NCBI GenBank assembly: GCA_017694495.1
Contig: JADIMU010000032.1
Location: forward strand, 1 to 34,839
Origin: Candidatus Aphodenecus pullistercoris
GTDB taxonomy: Bacteria; Spirochaetota; Spirochaetia; Sphaerochaetales; Sphaerochaetaceae
DNA: 34,839 nt
Reading direction: 5' to 3'
Under the pieces are notes generated by a model. That model saw only the letters and a program-made list of their open reading frames with translations. It did not search any database and was not told where the DNA came from. Both the position numbers and the translations under genes were made by a program. Position 1 is the first letter of the stretch, and each line of letters opens with the position of its first letter. Below are positions 1-7,546 of the stretch, one piece after another.

Positions 1-1
1 C

Positions 2-823
2 AGTACACTCATGGTCGAGGCGGCGGCCCCCGGCGGCCAGCTGATGTTCATCGACCAGATCGAGAACTATCCGGGCCTCGGCCCGACATCGGGCTTCAAG
101 CTCGCCGAGGACATGGAGGCCCAGGCCACAGGCTTCGGAGTCGAGAGCGTCTACAGCGAGGTCACAGCCATCGGAAAGGATGGGGACATCTTCACAGTCA
201 TGACGGGCGACGGGCCCCTGCTTGCCAGAACCGTCGTCATCGCCACGGGAGCGCGCCACCGCCATCTGGAGGTTCCCGGAGAGGATGAGTACCAGGGACG
301 TGGCGTGAGCTATTGCGCGACCTGCGACGGGCCCTTCTTCAAGGGAGGCACTGTCCTCGTCGTCGGCGGCGGCGACACTGCGATCACGGACGCGATCTAT
401 CTGGCGAAGCTGTGCAAGCGCGTCATCATCGTCCACAGAAGGAACGAGTTCCGCGCCCAGAAGGCCCTCCAGGACCGCATGAGGGCGACAGGGAACATCA
501 CAGTCCTCACTCCACATACCGTCAAGGAGATCCTCGGAGACGGAGCCAAGGTGACGGGTGTCAGGCTGGACGACGGCAGCCTTGTCGAGTGCGACGGCGT
601 CTTCATCTTCACGGGAATCCTGCCCAACAGCCAGCTCGCCTGCCCGCTTGCCGACCTCGATGAAGCAGGCTTCATCCTGACCGATGGGCACATGGAGACC
701 AGGACGGCCGGACTCTACGCAGTCGGAGACGTGAGGGCGACAACCTTCCGCCAGGTCGTTACGGCCTGCGCCGACGGCGCCGTGGCCGCCCACAGCGCGG
801 ATGCCCATCTGGCGCACAGCTGA
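2..823 (+). CDS. trxB: Thioredoxin reductase, 5' end missing
   Basis: This is a FAD- and NADPH-dependent thioredoxin reductase, a cytoplasmic enzyme that keeps thioredoxin reduced. The frame is open to the left edge, and the N-terminal FAD-binding GxGxxG segment (about 35-45 residues) lies outside the window. Visible family marks are APGGQL near the start, the redox CxxC in YCATCDGPFF, the NADPH-binding VVGGGDTA, the HRR basic patch in IIVHRRNEFRA, and the C-terminal FAD motif YAVGDVR followed by RQVVTACADGAVAA. Inside the visible part an ATG at 11 could be mistaken for the start, but the protein homology clearly continues upstream of it. A strong terminator follows, so it ends its transcription unit. 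Confidence 0.95.
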   Translation, partial: STLMVEAAAPGGQLMFIDQIENYPGLGPTSGFKLAEDMEAQATGFGVESVYSEVTAIGKDGDIFTVMTGDGPLLARTVVIATGARHRHLEVPGEDEYQGRGVSYCATCDGPFFKGGTVLVVGGGDTAITDAIYLAKLCKRVIIVHRRNEFRAQKALQDRMRATGNITVLTPHTVKEILGDGAKVTGVRLDDGSLVECDGVFIFTGILPNSQLACPLADLDEAGFILTDGHMETRTAGLYAVGDVRATTFRQVVTACADGAVAAHSADAHLAHS

Positions 824-838
824 TTGACACTCATGCAT

Positions 839-880
839 GGGGAGATGTGGGTCGAAATGCCCCCATTTCCCCTGTTTTTT
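839..880 (+). terminator. Intrinsic terminator after trxB
   Basis: A hairpin with arms around 839-851 and 861-872 (GGGGAGATG pairing with CATTTCCCC, then GGG with CCC past a bulge) is followed by six T at 875-880. It ends trxB transcription and lies only 2 nt before the -35 box of the glgA promoter. Confidence 0.85.
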
Positions 881-882
881 GC

Positions 883-911
883 TTGACTTGTCATTTGAGA
901 CAGAGTGTAAT
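883..911 (+). promoter_or_regulatory. glgA promoter, predicted leaderless
   Basis: TTGACT at 883-888, a 17-nt spacer and TGTAAT at 906-911 form a near-consensus housekeeping promoter. The -10 hexamer ends 7 nt before the ATG at 919, so the expected transcription start coincides with the start codon. Confidence 0.75.
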
Positions 912-918
912 TTAGGAC

Positions 919-2349
919 ATGAACGTCCTGATGGTCACTTCAGAATCCGTACCCTTCTCGAAGTCGGGTGGGCTTGCCGACGTCGTCGGTGCCCTGTCCC
1001 GGGTCCTCGTGCGCCAAGGGCATACTGTGGCCATCGTCATGCCGCTCTACGGCTCTGTGGACCAGAGCACCTTCTCCAGCGCCTTGAAGGTCACCTGCAC
1101 CATGCTCGGCCACAGTGAGACGGTCGAAGTCCGGAAGGCCGTCGTGGACGGCGTCGACTATCTGGGCCTCGCCCACCCCTGGTACACGGACAGGAAGGGC
1201 ATCTACGGAGACGACTCCTTCTCTCCCTATGCCGACAACTGCCCCCGCTTCGCCCTGATGTGCAAGGCGGCGGTCGAAATCGCCAGGCAAAGGGATGTGG
1301 ACATCATCCACTGCCACGACTGGACGGCCGGACTCGTGCCCATGCTCGCCAAGGAGGCGGGCCTCAGGTGCGCATCGGTCATGACGGTCCACAACCTGGC
1401 CTACATGGGCACCTTCCCCCGCTACGACGCCCTCCTCGCCTGTCTGCATGGAAGCGGTGACATGCTCGACGGCTTCGGTCTCCAGACGAAGGTCAACTTC
1501 CTCAAGACTGGCCTGATGACGGCCGACTCGATCACGACGGTATCGCCGACCTATGCGAAGGAGATTCAGGGCGCCGAACAGGGCTGCGGCCTCGACTGGC
1601 TCCTGAAGCGGCGCGCCGACAGGCTCGAAGGCGTCATCAACGGCATAGACACCGACGAATGGGGCAGCACGAAGGACAGCTTCTTCAGCGAGCACTTCAG
1701 CGCCGACGACCTGTCTGGCAAAGCCGCCCTCAAGGAGCGCATCCAGCGCCAGTTCGGCCTTGCACCCAGGCCTGACGTCCCACTCTTCGCCATGATCAGC
1801 CGCCTTGCCGAGCAGAAGGGCTTCGGTCCCCTCCTCGACGGCCAGCCCTGCGCCCTCGAGACGGTCCTGTCGACCCTCGATTGCCAGTTCATCATCATAG
1901 GCACGGGCGACGAGCGCTACGTCTCGAAGCTGCGCGATGTAGCCAGCCGGCACGACAACATCTCGGTGAACATCATCTTCTCGCAAGCCGTCTCCCACCA
2001 GGTCGAAGGTGGAGCCGACTTCTTCCTCATGCCCAGCAAGTACGAGCCGTGCGGCCTCAACCAGATGTACTCGCTTCGCTACGGAACGCTGCCCGTCGTC
2101 CACCGCACGGGAGGCCTTGCCGACACCGTCAGGGACATGGACGGAGAGGACGGCGACGGCTTCCTCTTCGAGAACGCATACAGCGACGAGATCGTCGCCG
2201 CCGTCAGGAGGGCATGCGCCTTCTACGCCGACAAGCAAGCCCTCGACGCCGCCCGCCGCAGGGCCATGGCACAGGACTTCTCCTGGAACAAGAGCGCTTT
2301 GGAATATGCTAGAATATACGCGAACACAATAGGAGGAAAGCAAGCATGA
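919..2349 (+). CDS. glgA: Glycogen synthase (ADP-glucose)
   Basis: This GT5-family glycosyltransferase extends alpha-1,4-glucan from ADP-glucose. The protein has 476 residues, the normal family length. The N-terminal substrate loop reads KSGGLADVVGAL, where the family usually has KTGGLADV. It is followed by HCHDWTAGLVP and TVHNLAYMGTFP, by TVSPTYAKEIQ and NGIDTDEW in the domain linker, and by the C-terminal Rossmann domain with ISRLAEQKGF, a PSKYEPCGLNQMYSLRYGTLPVVHRTGGLADTV block and the usual C-terminal helix. The ATG at 919 has no real Shine-Dalgarno; a strong promoter ends 7 nt upstream. The stop overlaps the glgC start (ATGA), so the two genes are translationally coupled and together make glycogen. 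Confidence 0.96.
   Translation: MNVLMVTSESVPFSKSGGLADVVGALSRVLVRQGHTVAIVMPLYGSVDQSTFSSALKVTCTMLGHSETVEVRKAVVDGVDYLGLAHPWYTDRKGIYGDDSFSPYADNCPRFALMCKAAVEIARQRDVDIIHCHDWTAGLVPMLAKEAGLRCASVMTVHNLAYMGTFPRYDALLACLHGSGDMLDGFGLQTKVNFLKTGLMTADSITTVSPTYAKEIQGAEQGCGLDWLLKRRADRLEGVINGIDTDEWGSTKDSFFSEHFSADDLSGKAALKERIQRQFGLAPRPDVPLFAMISRLAEQKGFGPLLDGQPCALETVLSTLDCQFIIIGTGDERYVSKLRDVASRHDNISVNIIFSQAVSHQVEGGADFFLMPSKYEPCGLNQMYSLRYGTLPVVHRTGGLADTVRDMDGEDGDGFLFENAYSDEIVAAVRRACAFYADKQALDAARRRAMAQDFSWNKSALEYARIYANTIGGKQA
2307..2315 (+). promoter_or_regulatory. Possible internal extended -10 for glgC
   Basis: TGCTAGAAT lies near the 3' end of glgA, about 30 nt before the glgC start and upstream of its AGGAGG site. 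It matches the TGCTAnnnT form repeated at other starts in this window. No convincing -35 box is seen. Confidence 0.4.
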
Positions 2350-3644
2350 CAACGAAAGGAAAGAAGGCCATCGCCATCATCCTCGGTGGAGGACGGGGAA
2401 CGAGGCTCTACCCCCTGACCATGGACAGGTCCAAACCGGCCGTCCCCTTCGCAGGAAAGTACCGCCTGGTGGACATCCCCATCTCGAACTGCCTCAACAG
2501 CGGCGTCAACAAGATCTACGTCCTGACGCAGTTCAACTCCGCCTCGCTGCACAACCACATCGCGAACACCTACCAGTTCGACCAGTTCTCCGGCGGTTTC
2601 GTCGAGATCCTGGCCGCTGAGCAGACCTACGCATCCGAGACCTGGTACCAGGGCACTGCCGATGCCGTAAGGAAGAACCTCAAGCACTTCAGCGACCACC
2701 AGGCCGACTACTACATCATCCTCTCCGGTGACCAGCTGTACAGCATGGACTTCCGCGCCATGCTCGACAGGCACATCGCCGCCGGAGCCGACCTGACGAT
2801 CGCCGCCAAGCCGATCAGCCGCCAGCAGGCGACCGGTCTGGGCATCATCGGAGCCGACGAGCAGGGCATGATCCGCAAGTTCTACGAGAAGCCCGCCCCC
2901 GACATGGACATCAGCGAGTACAAGGTCAGCGACAAGCTGATGAAGGACCAGCTGAACAAGAAGGTCGACGAGTCCAACGAGTACCTCGCCTCGATGGGCA
3001 TCTACATCTTCAACGCCAAGGCCATGGAGGAGGTCCTGAACAACGACAAGACCGACTTCGGCAAGGAGATCATCCCCGACGTCATCAAGACCCGCCCCGT
3101 CGCGGCCTACCTCTTCGACGACTTCTGGGAGGACATCGGAACGATCAAGGCCTTCTACGAGACGAACCTCAATCTGGCCTCGATCAACCCGAGCTTCAAC
3201 TTCTACAATGAGGAGATGCCCATCTACACCCACCGCCGCCACCTGCCTGCGACGAAGATGAACTTCTGCAACATCTCCTACTCGCTGGCCAGCGAAGGCT
3301 CGATCATCACGAACGCCTACATCGTCAACTCCATCATCGGTGTGCGCACCATCATCGAGTCGGGAGCCTCGCTCGACGGCGTCTACTACATGGGTGCCAG
3401 CCACTATGAGACCGAGGAGGAGAAGGCAGAGAACGCACGCAAGGGCATTCCCAACATCGGAATCGGCAAGGGCACGATCATCCGCAAGGCCATCATCGAC
3501 CAGAACGTCAGGATCGGCGACGGCTGCCGCATCGGCATCGACGACATCCCGCGCCCGGAAGGCGACTACGAGATGTACTCTGTGCATGACGGCATCATCG
3601 TCATCAACAAGAACGCCATCATCAAGAATGGCACCGTCCTCTAA
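2346..3644 (+). CDS. glgC: Glucose-1-phosphate adenylyltransferase (ADP-glucose pyrophosphorylase)
   Basis: The enzyme makes ADP-glucose from glucose-1-phosphate and ATP, the committed and usually allosterically controlled step of glycogen synthesis. It is 432 residues long. The N-terminal nucleotidyltransferase domain shows LGGGRGTRLYPLT, SKPAVPFAGKYRLVDIPISNC and SGDQLYSMDF. FYEKP and DFWEDIGTIKAFYETNL follow, and a C-terminal left-handed beta-helix runs from about residue 300 (repeats such as GSIITNAYIVNSIIGVRTIIESGA). The overall form resembles the cyanobacterial/plant type more than the E. coli type. It overlaps glgA by 4 nt and has an excellent AGGAGG site 9 nt before the ATG. A terminator follows. 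Confidence 0.96.
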   Translation: MTTKGKKAIAIILGGGRGTRLYPLTMDRSKPAVPFAGKYRLVDIPISNCLNSGVNKIYVLTQFNSASLHNHIANTYQFDQFSGGFVEILAAEQTYASETWYQGTADAVRKNLKHFSDHQADYYIILSGDQLYSMDFRAMLDRHIAAGADLTIAAKPISRQQATGLGIIGADEQGMIRKFYEKPAPDMDISEYKVSDKLMKDQLNKKVDESNEYLASMGIYIFNAKAMEEVLNNDKTDFGKEIIPDVIKTRPVAAYLFDDFWEDIGTIKAFYETNLNLASINPSFNFYNEEMPIYTHRRHLPATKMNFCNISYSLASEGSIITNAYIVNSIIGVRTIIESGASLDGVYYMGASHYETEEEKAENARKGIPNIGIGKGTIIRKAIIDQNVRIGDGCRIGIDDIPRPEGDYEMYSVHDGIIVINKNAIIKNGTVL

Positions 3645-3661
3645 GAGGACTTCATCATGGC

Positions 3662-3697
3662 AAGGGGCCTGTGCCGCAAGGTGCAGGCCCTCTTCTT
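3662..3697 (+). terminator. Terminator after glgC
   Basis: A GC-rich stem (3664-3675 with 3680-3691) closes on a GCAA tetraloop and is followed by TCTTCTTA. It ends the glg operon. Its 3' end touches the stop codon of the opposing lipoprotein gene. Confidence 0.8.
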
Positions 3698-4073
3698 ATC
3701 CACCCTGCCTCTCAAGCCTGACTTCACTCAGCCCATCCCCCTCCTCCAGCGCATAGGTCATGACAAGCTCTCCATCAACCAGATTGAAGCTGAAGCCCTG
3801 GCTGCTCTTGTAGAGGTGCCAGATGGAGAAGGACCTGTCCGTGGACACGATGTCGTATGAGAAGGGATCTGAAGAGACGAGGTCAGCAATGCTGACAGTC
3901 CGTCGTTCATCGTAGAAGCTGATGCGTATGTCGTCGCTCATCACGGCGACATGGATGCCCTCTTCCACATTCTCCCAGTCCCCACGCAAGGCGACTGGAA
4001 TGACGAGGTCGTAGCCGGAGCCGCATGAGACGAGGCAGAGCACAACGAGAAGGATGAGCCTGAGGACTTTCAT
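3696..4073 (-). CDS. Small lipoprotein, unknown function
   Basis: The 125-residue product begins MKVLRLILLVVLCLVSCGSGYD, a typical lipoprotein signal with lipobox LVSC, so the mature protein should be anchored through Cys17. The rest is short, soluble and beta-rich (for example GDWENVEEGIHVAVMSDDIRISFYD). This recalls small lipocalin-like or META-like folds that measure how well a 'normal' value fits, but no family is recognised. It has no Shine-Dalgarno; TGCTAGACT ends 6 nt before the ATG, implying a leaderless mRNA. The gene stands alone between the ends of glgC and ilvE. Confidence 0.8.
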   Translation of the reverse strand: MKVLRLILLVVLCLVSCGSGYDLVIPVALRGDWENVEEGIHVAVMSDDIRISFYDERRTVSIADLVSSDPFSYDIVSTDRSFSIWHLYKSSQGFSFNLVDGELVMTYALEEGDGLSEVRLERQGG

Positions 4074-4079
4074 GACATG

Positions 4080-4088
4080 AGTCTAGCA
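4080..4088 (-). promoter_or_regulatory. Extended -10 promoter of the small lipoprotein gene
   Basis: On the minus strand TGCTAGACT ends 6 nt before the ATG at 4073. It sits directly downstream of the ilvE terminator, so the terminator's T run and this promoter are nearly contiguous. Confidence 0.6.
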
Positions 4089-4090
4089 TA

Positions 4091-4122
4091 CAAAATGGGG
4101 CGGACACTGTCGCCCGCCCCAT
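4091..4122 (-). terminator. Terminator after ilvE
   Basis: A 9-bp perfect stem (ATGGGGCGG at 4095-4103 with its complement at 4114-4122) encloses an inner GACA/TGTC pairing. On the minus strand it is followed by TTTTG. It lies 16 nt beyond the ilvE stop. Confidence 0.8.
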
Positions 4123-4138
4123 CGTACTGTGTGCTTTG

Positions 4139-5167
4139 TCAGCAGATTCTGTGTATCCAGCCCTCGGGAGCCTCCACAGTACCCATCTGGATGCCTGTGA
4201 TCGTCTCGCGCAGCTTCGTAAGGACAGGACCCATCTCAGCCATGCCGCTGGGCACCTTGATGTCGCCGTCCTTGGTGTGGATCTCGCCGACCGGGCTGAT
4301 GACTGCGGCGGTTCCGCACAGGCCGACCTCGGCGAAGGAAGGCACCTCGCTGAAGGCGACGGGCCTCTCCTCGACCTCGAGGCCAAGGTAGTCCTTGGCG
4401 ACCACAGTCAGCGACCTTCTGGTGATCGAGGGAAGGATCGAGTCGGACTTCGGAGTCACGAGCTTCTTTCCATCCTTCGTGATGAAGATGAAGTTGGCAC
4501 CACCCGTCTCCTCGACGTAGGTGCGGGTCGCAGCGTCGAGATACATGTTCTCATTGTAGCCGAGCTTGTGGGCCATCTCGCCGGCGTAGAGGCTCATTGC
4601 GTAGTTCAGACCCGCCTTGATGTGGCCGGTTCCGTGGGGAGCGGCCCTGTCGAAGTCTGAGAGCATGATCCTGATCGGCTTGACGCCACCCTTGAAGTAG
4701 GCGCCAACGGGAGTGCAGAACATCCTGAACTCGTAGCTCGGAGCCGGAGCGACGCCGATGACAGGTCCACAGCCGTAGATGAAGGGTCTGATGTAGAGGC
4801 TGGCTCCGCTGCCATAGGGCGGGACATAGGCGAGGTTCGCCTTGACGAGCTCGTCCAGTGCCGCAAGGAAGTCCTCAGTGGAAATCTTGGGCATGATCAG
4901 GCGGTCGCATGTGCCCTGCAGCCTCTCGGCGTTCAGGTCGGGGCGGAAGGCTACGACCTCACCTTTGACCGTCTCGTAGACCTTCAGGCCCTCGAAGCCT
5001 GTCTGGGCGTACTGGAGGACACCGGCGCACTCGCTGATCGTGACCTCAGCCTTGTCGGTCAGACCACCCTCCTTCCACTGGCCATCTTCCCAGATGCGGG
5101 AATAGCGCCAGTCCGTCTTCATGTAGCTGAAGCCCAGCGAGCTCCAGTCGATGTTCTTCTTCTCCAT
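4139..5167 (-). CDS. ilvE: Branched-chain amino acid aminotransferase
   Basis: This PLP-dependent class IV aminotransferase interconverts Leu, Ile and Val with their 2-oxo acids, using glutamate/2-oxoglutarate. It is 342 residues long. The PLP lysine lies in GTGHIKAGLNYA. Other family blocks are GLKVYETVKG, RPDLNAERL, YIRPFIYG, EETGGANFIFI, SILPSITRRSL and the phosphate-binding GLCGTAAVISPVG. The long N-terminus places it with the bacterial/eukaryotic BCAT group rather than with D-amino acid transaminases. The ATG has AAGGAGG 9 nt upstream. A near-consensus promoter and a 16-bp palindrome lie just before it, suggesting repressor control. Confidence 0.95.
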   Translation of the reverse strand: MEKKNIDWSSLGFSYMKTDWRYSRIWEDGQWKEGGLTDKAEVTISECAGVLQYAQTGFEGLKVYETVKGEVVAFRPDLNAERLQGTCDRLIMPKISTEDFLAALDELVKANLAYVPPYGSGASLYIRPFIYGCGPVIGVAPAPSYEFRMFCTPVGAYFKGGVKPIRIMLSDFDRAAPHGTGHIKAGLNYAMSLYAGEMAHKLGYNENMYLDAATRTYVEETGGANFIFITKDGKKLVTPKSDSILPSITRRSLTVVAKDYLGLEVEERPVAFSEVPSFAEVGLCGTAAVISPVGEIHTKDGDIKVPSGMAEMGPVLTKLRETITGIQMGTVEAPEGWIHRIC

Positions 5168-5183
5168 AATCCTGTGCCTCCTT

Positions 5184-5199
5184 ATGCAAACATTTGCAT
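5184..5199 (-). promoter_or_regulatory. Palindromic operator candidate upstream of ilvE
   Basis: Plus-strand ATGCAAACATTTGCAT consists of perfect 7-bp arms (ATGCAAA/TTTGCAT) around a 2-bp centre. It begins about 4 nt after the predicted ilvE transcription start and ends just before the Shine-Dalgarno, a position where a bound repressor would block transcription. Confidence 0.55.
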
Positions 5200-5209
5200 T
5201 TTGATGCAG

Positions 5210-5238
5210 ATTCTATTCCTTCAAACCATCTTTGTGAA
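5210..5238 (-). promoter_or_regulatory. ilvE promoter
   Basis: On the minus strand TTCACA (5238-5233), a 17-nt spacer and TAGAAT (5215-5210) match the housekeeping consensus well. The -10 overlaps the stop codon of the Nudix gene. Confidence 0.7.
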
Positions 5239-5617
5239 GCAGGAAGTAGAGGATCCGGCGGTCGGAATCGACAAGATCGAGCTTCCAGACCTCCTCTGGG
5301 CTGAGGAAGGAAAGCGTGCTGTGCACGCTCAGCTTGAAGTCGTGTGACAGGAGGACGACCTCGTAGGCCTTCAGATGGTAGCTGACGCCGGCGTTCGTGA
5401 AGTCGACCTGTGTCAGGTAGTCCCCGACGGAGACCTCGACGCCCAGCTCCTCCATGAACTCGCGCCTCAGCGTCTCCTCGCAGCTCTCCCCCCAGCGGTT
5501 CTTGCCGCCGATGAACTCCCATCGTCCATCGATGAGGCTGCCTTCAGTCCTACGCCTTCCGACGAGGAGGCGCCCCTCCTCGACCACGATTCCTGCTGTG
5601 GTGATACGTTCTTCCAT
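5213..5617 (-). CDS. Nudix hydrolase (MutT/8-oxo-dGTPase-like)
   Basis: The product is a 134-residue single-domain Nudix hydrolase that should cleave a nucleoside diphosphate linked to another moiety. The Nudix box GX5EX7REUXEEXGU is complete, from GKNRWGE through REFMEELGV (about residues 38-61). The WEFIGGK before the box and the short length resemble the MutT/CTP-pyrophosphohydrolase subgroup that sanitises oxidised nucleotides. Substrate cannot be fixed from sequence. The ATG at 5617 has no Shine-Dalgarno; TGATAGAAC overlaps the stop of the preceding gene and ends 6 nt before it. Confidence 0.88.
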   Translation of the reverse strand: MEERITTAGIVVEEGRLLVGRRRTEGSLIDGRWEFIGGKNRWGESCEETLRREFMEELGVEVSVGDYLTQVDFTNAGVSYHLKAYEVVLLSHDFKLSVHSTLSFLSPEEVWKLDLVDSDRRILYFLLHKDGLKE

Positions 5618-5623
5618 GTCTGA

Positions 5624-5632
5624 GTTCTATCA
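5624..5632 (-). promoter_or_regulatory. Possible leaderless promoter of the Nudix gene
   Basis: On the minus strand TGATAGAAC, whose TGA is also the stop codon of the upstream membrane protein gene, ends 6 nt before the Nudix ATG. Read-through from the upstream gene is the alternative. Confidence 0.4.
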
Positions 5633-6007
5633 GAAAAGCACCAGCTGTGGACAGAGGAAGTGGACCAGGGTGAAGACGAGAAGCGCGATCGCGCAGTTCC
5701 TGTCGCTGACTTTGAGATAGGTCTTCCTGTCCTCATCGGCGAACCTGGCGTAATAGAGCGCGATGAAGAGGCACAGGATGGCTGGAAGGAAGTCTCCGAG
5801 GATTGCAGGCCCGGGGTACATCGGGAAGGCGAGGTTCAGGACGCAAAGGATGATGCCACAAGCAAGCAGAGCGGTGCGCAGCCTCCCATCGACAATCAGG
5901 TGGTGCTTGAAGGCGAGCATGAAGCCAAGCGTAAGACGATAGTCGTCCAGGAAGAGGACGAGGATGGTGAGTGCGAAATAGCACAGCGTCAGGAACCAGA
6001 TCTGCAT
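5630..6007 (-). CDS. Small integral membrane protein, unknown
   Basis: The 125-residue protein has about four hydrophobic segments (near residues 3-20, 42-62, 68-88 and 105-122). The only charged stretches are the loops LDDYR, KHHLIVDGRLR and RFADEDRKTYLKVSDRN. A YhhN-like or lysoplasmalogenase-type fold is possible, but the match is not strong enough to name it. Its ATG shares one base with the stop of the NAD(P)HX repair gene (TGATG), and AGGAGG lies 5 nt upstream, so translation is coupled. An in-frame GTG one codon earlier is less likely. Confidence 0.75.
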   Translation of the reverse strand: MQIWFLTLCYFALTILVLFLDDYRLTLGFMLAFKHHLIVDGRLRTALLACGIILCVLNLAFPMYPGPAILGDFLPAILCLFIALYYARFADEDRKTYLKVSDRNCAIALLVFTLVHFLCPQLVLF

Positions 6008-7401
6008 CACCGCCTCCTGCCCACCTCGTCGATGAGCTCATCGGCGCTGTAGAAGCCCTTCTGATTGGCCAACGCCGCACCACTGGCCTGATGGAGGAGG
6101 ACACCGTTGGAAGGCGGCTCCCCCTTGCCCAGCGCCGCGATGATGCCGGCAAGCACATCCCCGCTGCCTGCGACGCCAAGTGAGGGCTTGAGGCCAATGA
6201 CGATGTCGACGCTCCTTTGCGTGGCTATGTAGACGGACTCGGCCTTGTAGACGATCGTGGCGCCGAGGCGGCCTGCCGTGGCCATCAGACCGGCGTAGAA
6301 GTCGTTGGGGCTGGAGGCATCCCCTCCCCCGGCAAGGATGCGGTATTCCCCGACGTGTGGAGTCAGGACGACCTCGTCGGCCTGGGCTCCTTCGAAGAAG
6401 CGGATCGCGTCCGCGTCGACGACGAGGCGGGGCACCTTCATCCCGCATACCCTGCCGACGATCCGACGCGCCTCCACCCCCTGGCCCAGTCCGGGACCGA
6501 CAAGGATGCTGTCGAAGGATCCGGCAGAGGCCAGGTCACTGAAGGGGCGCACCATTGTGGAGGCGGGACAGTCCAGGCTGACCAGGTCGACGAGGGAGGG
6601 ATCGGTGAAGACTGTGACCATGCCGGCCCCCGCATGGAAGGCGGCCCTGGCGGCGAGACGGACGGCCCCACGGTAGTCTGGACTGCCGCCGATGATGGCG
6701 ACACGCCCACGGCTGACCTTGTATGCGTCGCCTGGCAGGCTGAGCCTGCGGTAGTCGTCCTCATCAAGGAGGCACACTGGGGGATCGTCACGGAAGAGCT
6801 GTGGGGGATAGCTCAGCGGCGCCCTGACGATCCGTCCGCAGCCGGCAAGGTTGCCCCTGGCGTAGAGGCTCCGCTTCAGCGGACCGAAGACGATGGTCGC
6901 CTGAGCCTGGATGCTCGGGTTGTAGGCTTCGTCCGAGATTCCACTTGGAACATCGAGACAGAGGATGGGAGCCTTGGCGGCAGCCATGAGGTGGATGACC
7001 TCCTCGGCCTCCTTCCTCAAGGCGCCCCTGAGTCCGGCGCCGAGGTAGGCGTCGACGATGAGGCTTGCACCGTCCAGGCTGTCGGTGGTGCCGATTCCCA
7101 GCGCTTCACAGCAGCGCCGCTGGGCCTCATTGCCAGCGCTCATTCTGCCCGGCACATGGAAGATGGAGACGCGGCGCTGTCCTGCCGTGTGCAGAAGACG
7201 GGCCAGCGCCAGGCCATCGGCCCCGTTGTTCCCGCTGCCGGCGACGATGGTGACGTGATCTCCATCTTTAGACATGTCATACACTTGTGCGGCTGCCGAC
7301 ATGGCCGCCTGCTCCATCAGGCACAGGGGTGGAAACAGGTATTCCTCCTCTGCCCTCCTGTCGGCCTCGAGGACCTCGCGCGAGCTGTAAAGCCTTTCCA
7401 T
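6007..7401 (-). CDS. nnr: Bifunctional NAD(P)H-hydrate epimerase / ADP-dependent NAD(P)HX dehydratase
   Basis: This repair enzyme reconverts damaged hydrated NADH/NADPH (NADHX/NADPHX) to the normal cofactors. The 464-residue protein fuses two domains. Residues about 10-205 form the YjeF_N epimerase (LMEQAA, VAGSGNNGADGLALARLL, VDAYLGAGLRG, LCLDVPSGI). Residues about 225-460 form the ribokinase-like dehydratase (GRVAIIGGSPDYRGAVRLAARAAFHAGAG, ILVGPGLGQG, VVDADAI, LTPHVGEY and the catalytic GVAGSGDVLAGIIAAL). The ATG at 7401 fits the homology and has a -10 TAGTTT ending 7 nt before it. A further 13 in-frame codons upstream are not conserved-looking. Confidence 0.94.
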   Translation of the reverse strand: MERLYSSREVLEADRRAEEEYLFPPLCLMEQAAMSAAAQVYDMSKDGDHVTIVAGSGNNGADGLALARLLHTAGQRRVSIFHVPGRMSAGNEAQRRCCEALGIGTTDSLDGASLIVDAYLGAGLRGALRKEAEEVIHLMAAAKAPILCLDVPSGISDEAYNPSIQAQATIVFGPLKRSLYARGNLAGCGRIVRAPLSYPPQLFRDDPPVCLLDEDDYRRLSLPGDAYKVSRGRVAIIGGSPDYRGAVRLAARAAFHAGAGMVTVFTDPSLVDLVSLDCPASTMVRPFSDLASAGSFDSILVGPGLGQGVEARRIVGRVCGMKVPRLVVDADAIRFFEGAQADEVVLTPHVGEYRILAGGGDASSPNDFYAGLMATAGRLGATIVYKAESVYIATQRSVDIVIGLKPSLGVAGSGDVLAGIIAALGKGEPPSNGVLLHQASGAALANQKGFYSADELIDEVGRRR

Positions 7402-7408
7402 ACGGGAA

Positions 7409-7437
7409 AAACTACCGCAAATGGCCGCCCAAGTCCA
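7409..7437 (-). promoter_or_regulatory. Promoter of the NAD(P)HX repair gene, predicted leaderless
   Basis: On the minus strand TGGACT (7437-7432), 17 nt and TAGTTT (7414-7409) are followed by 7 nt and the ATG. No Shine-Dalgarno is present. Confidence 0.5.
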
Positions 7438-7444
7438 CAAGCAT

Positions 7445-7509
7445 TTGGATGCATATTATTCTATCTTTATGCAATTTCCTTGCAAAGCTATTGCACAACA
7501 AGAGAAAAT
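7445..7509 (+). promoter_or_regulatory. Upstream control region of the opp operon
   Basis: This AT-rich stretch stands out in the GC-rich window. It holds ATGCAA at 7469-7474 and TTGCAA at 7480-7485, a near-palindrome similar to the one before ilvE, and a third TTGCA at 7491. Possible -35/-10 pairs include TTGGAT (7445) with TATGCA (7468), and TTGCAA (7480) with GAAAAT (7504). The promoter cannot be settled by eye. Confidence 0.4.
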
Positions 7510-7546
7510 CATCTAAAAAAGTACCATTGCGAGGAAGAAACAGCAG

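Noticed and set aside
940-2352. Long minus-strand open frame (470 codons) opposite glgA
   Set aside because: It mirrors glgA codon positions, is Val/Asp/Glu/Gly-rich, shows no domain and is the usual antisense shadow of a GC-rich gene.
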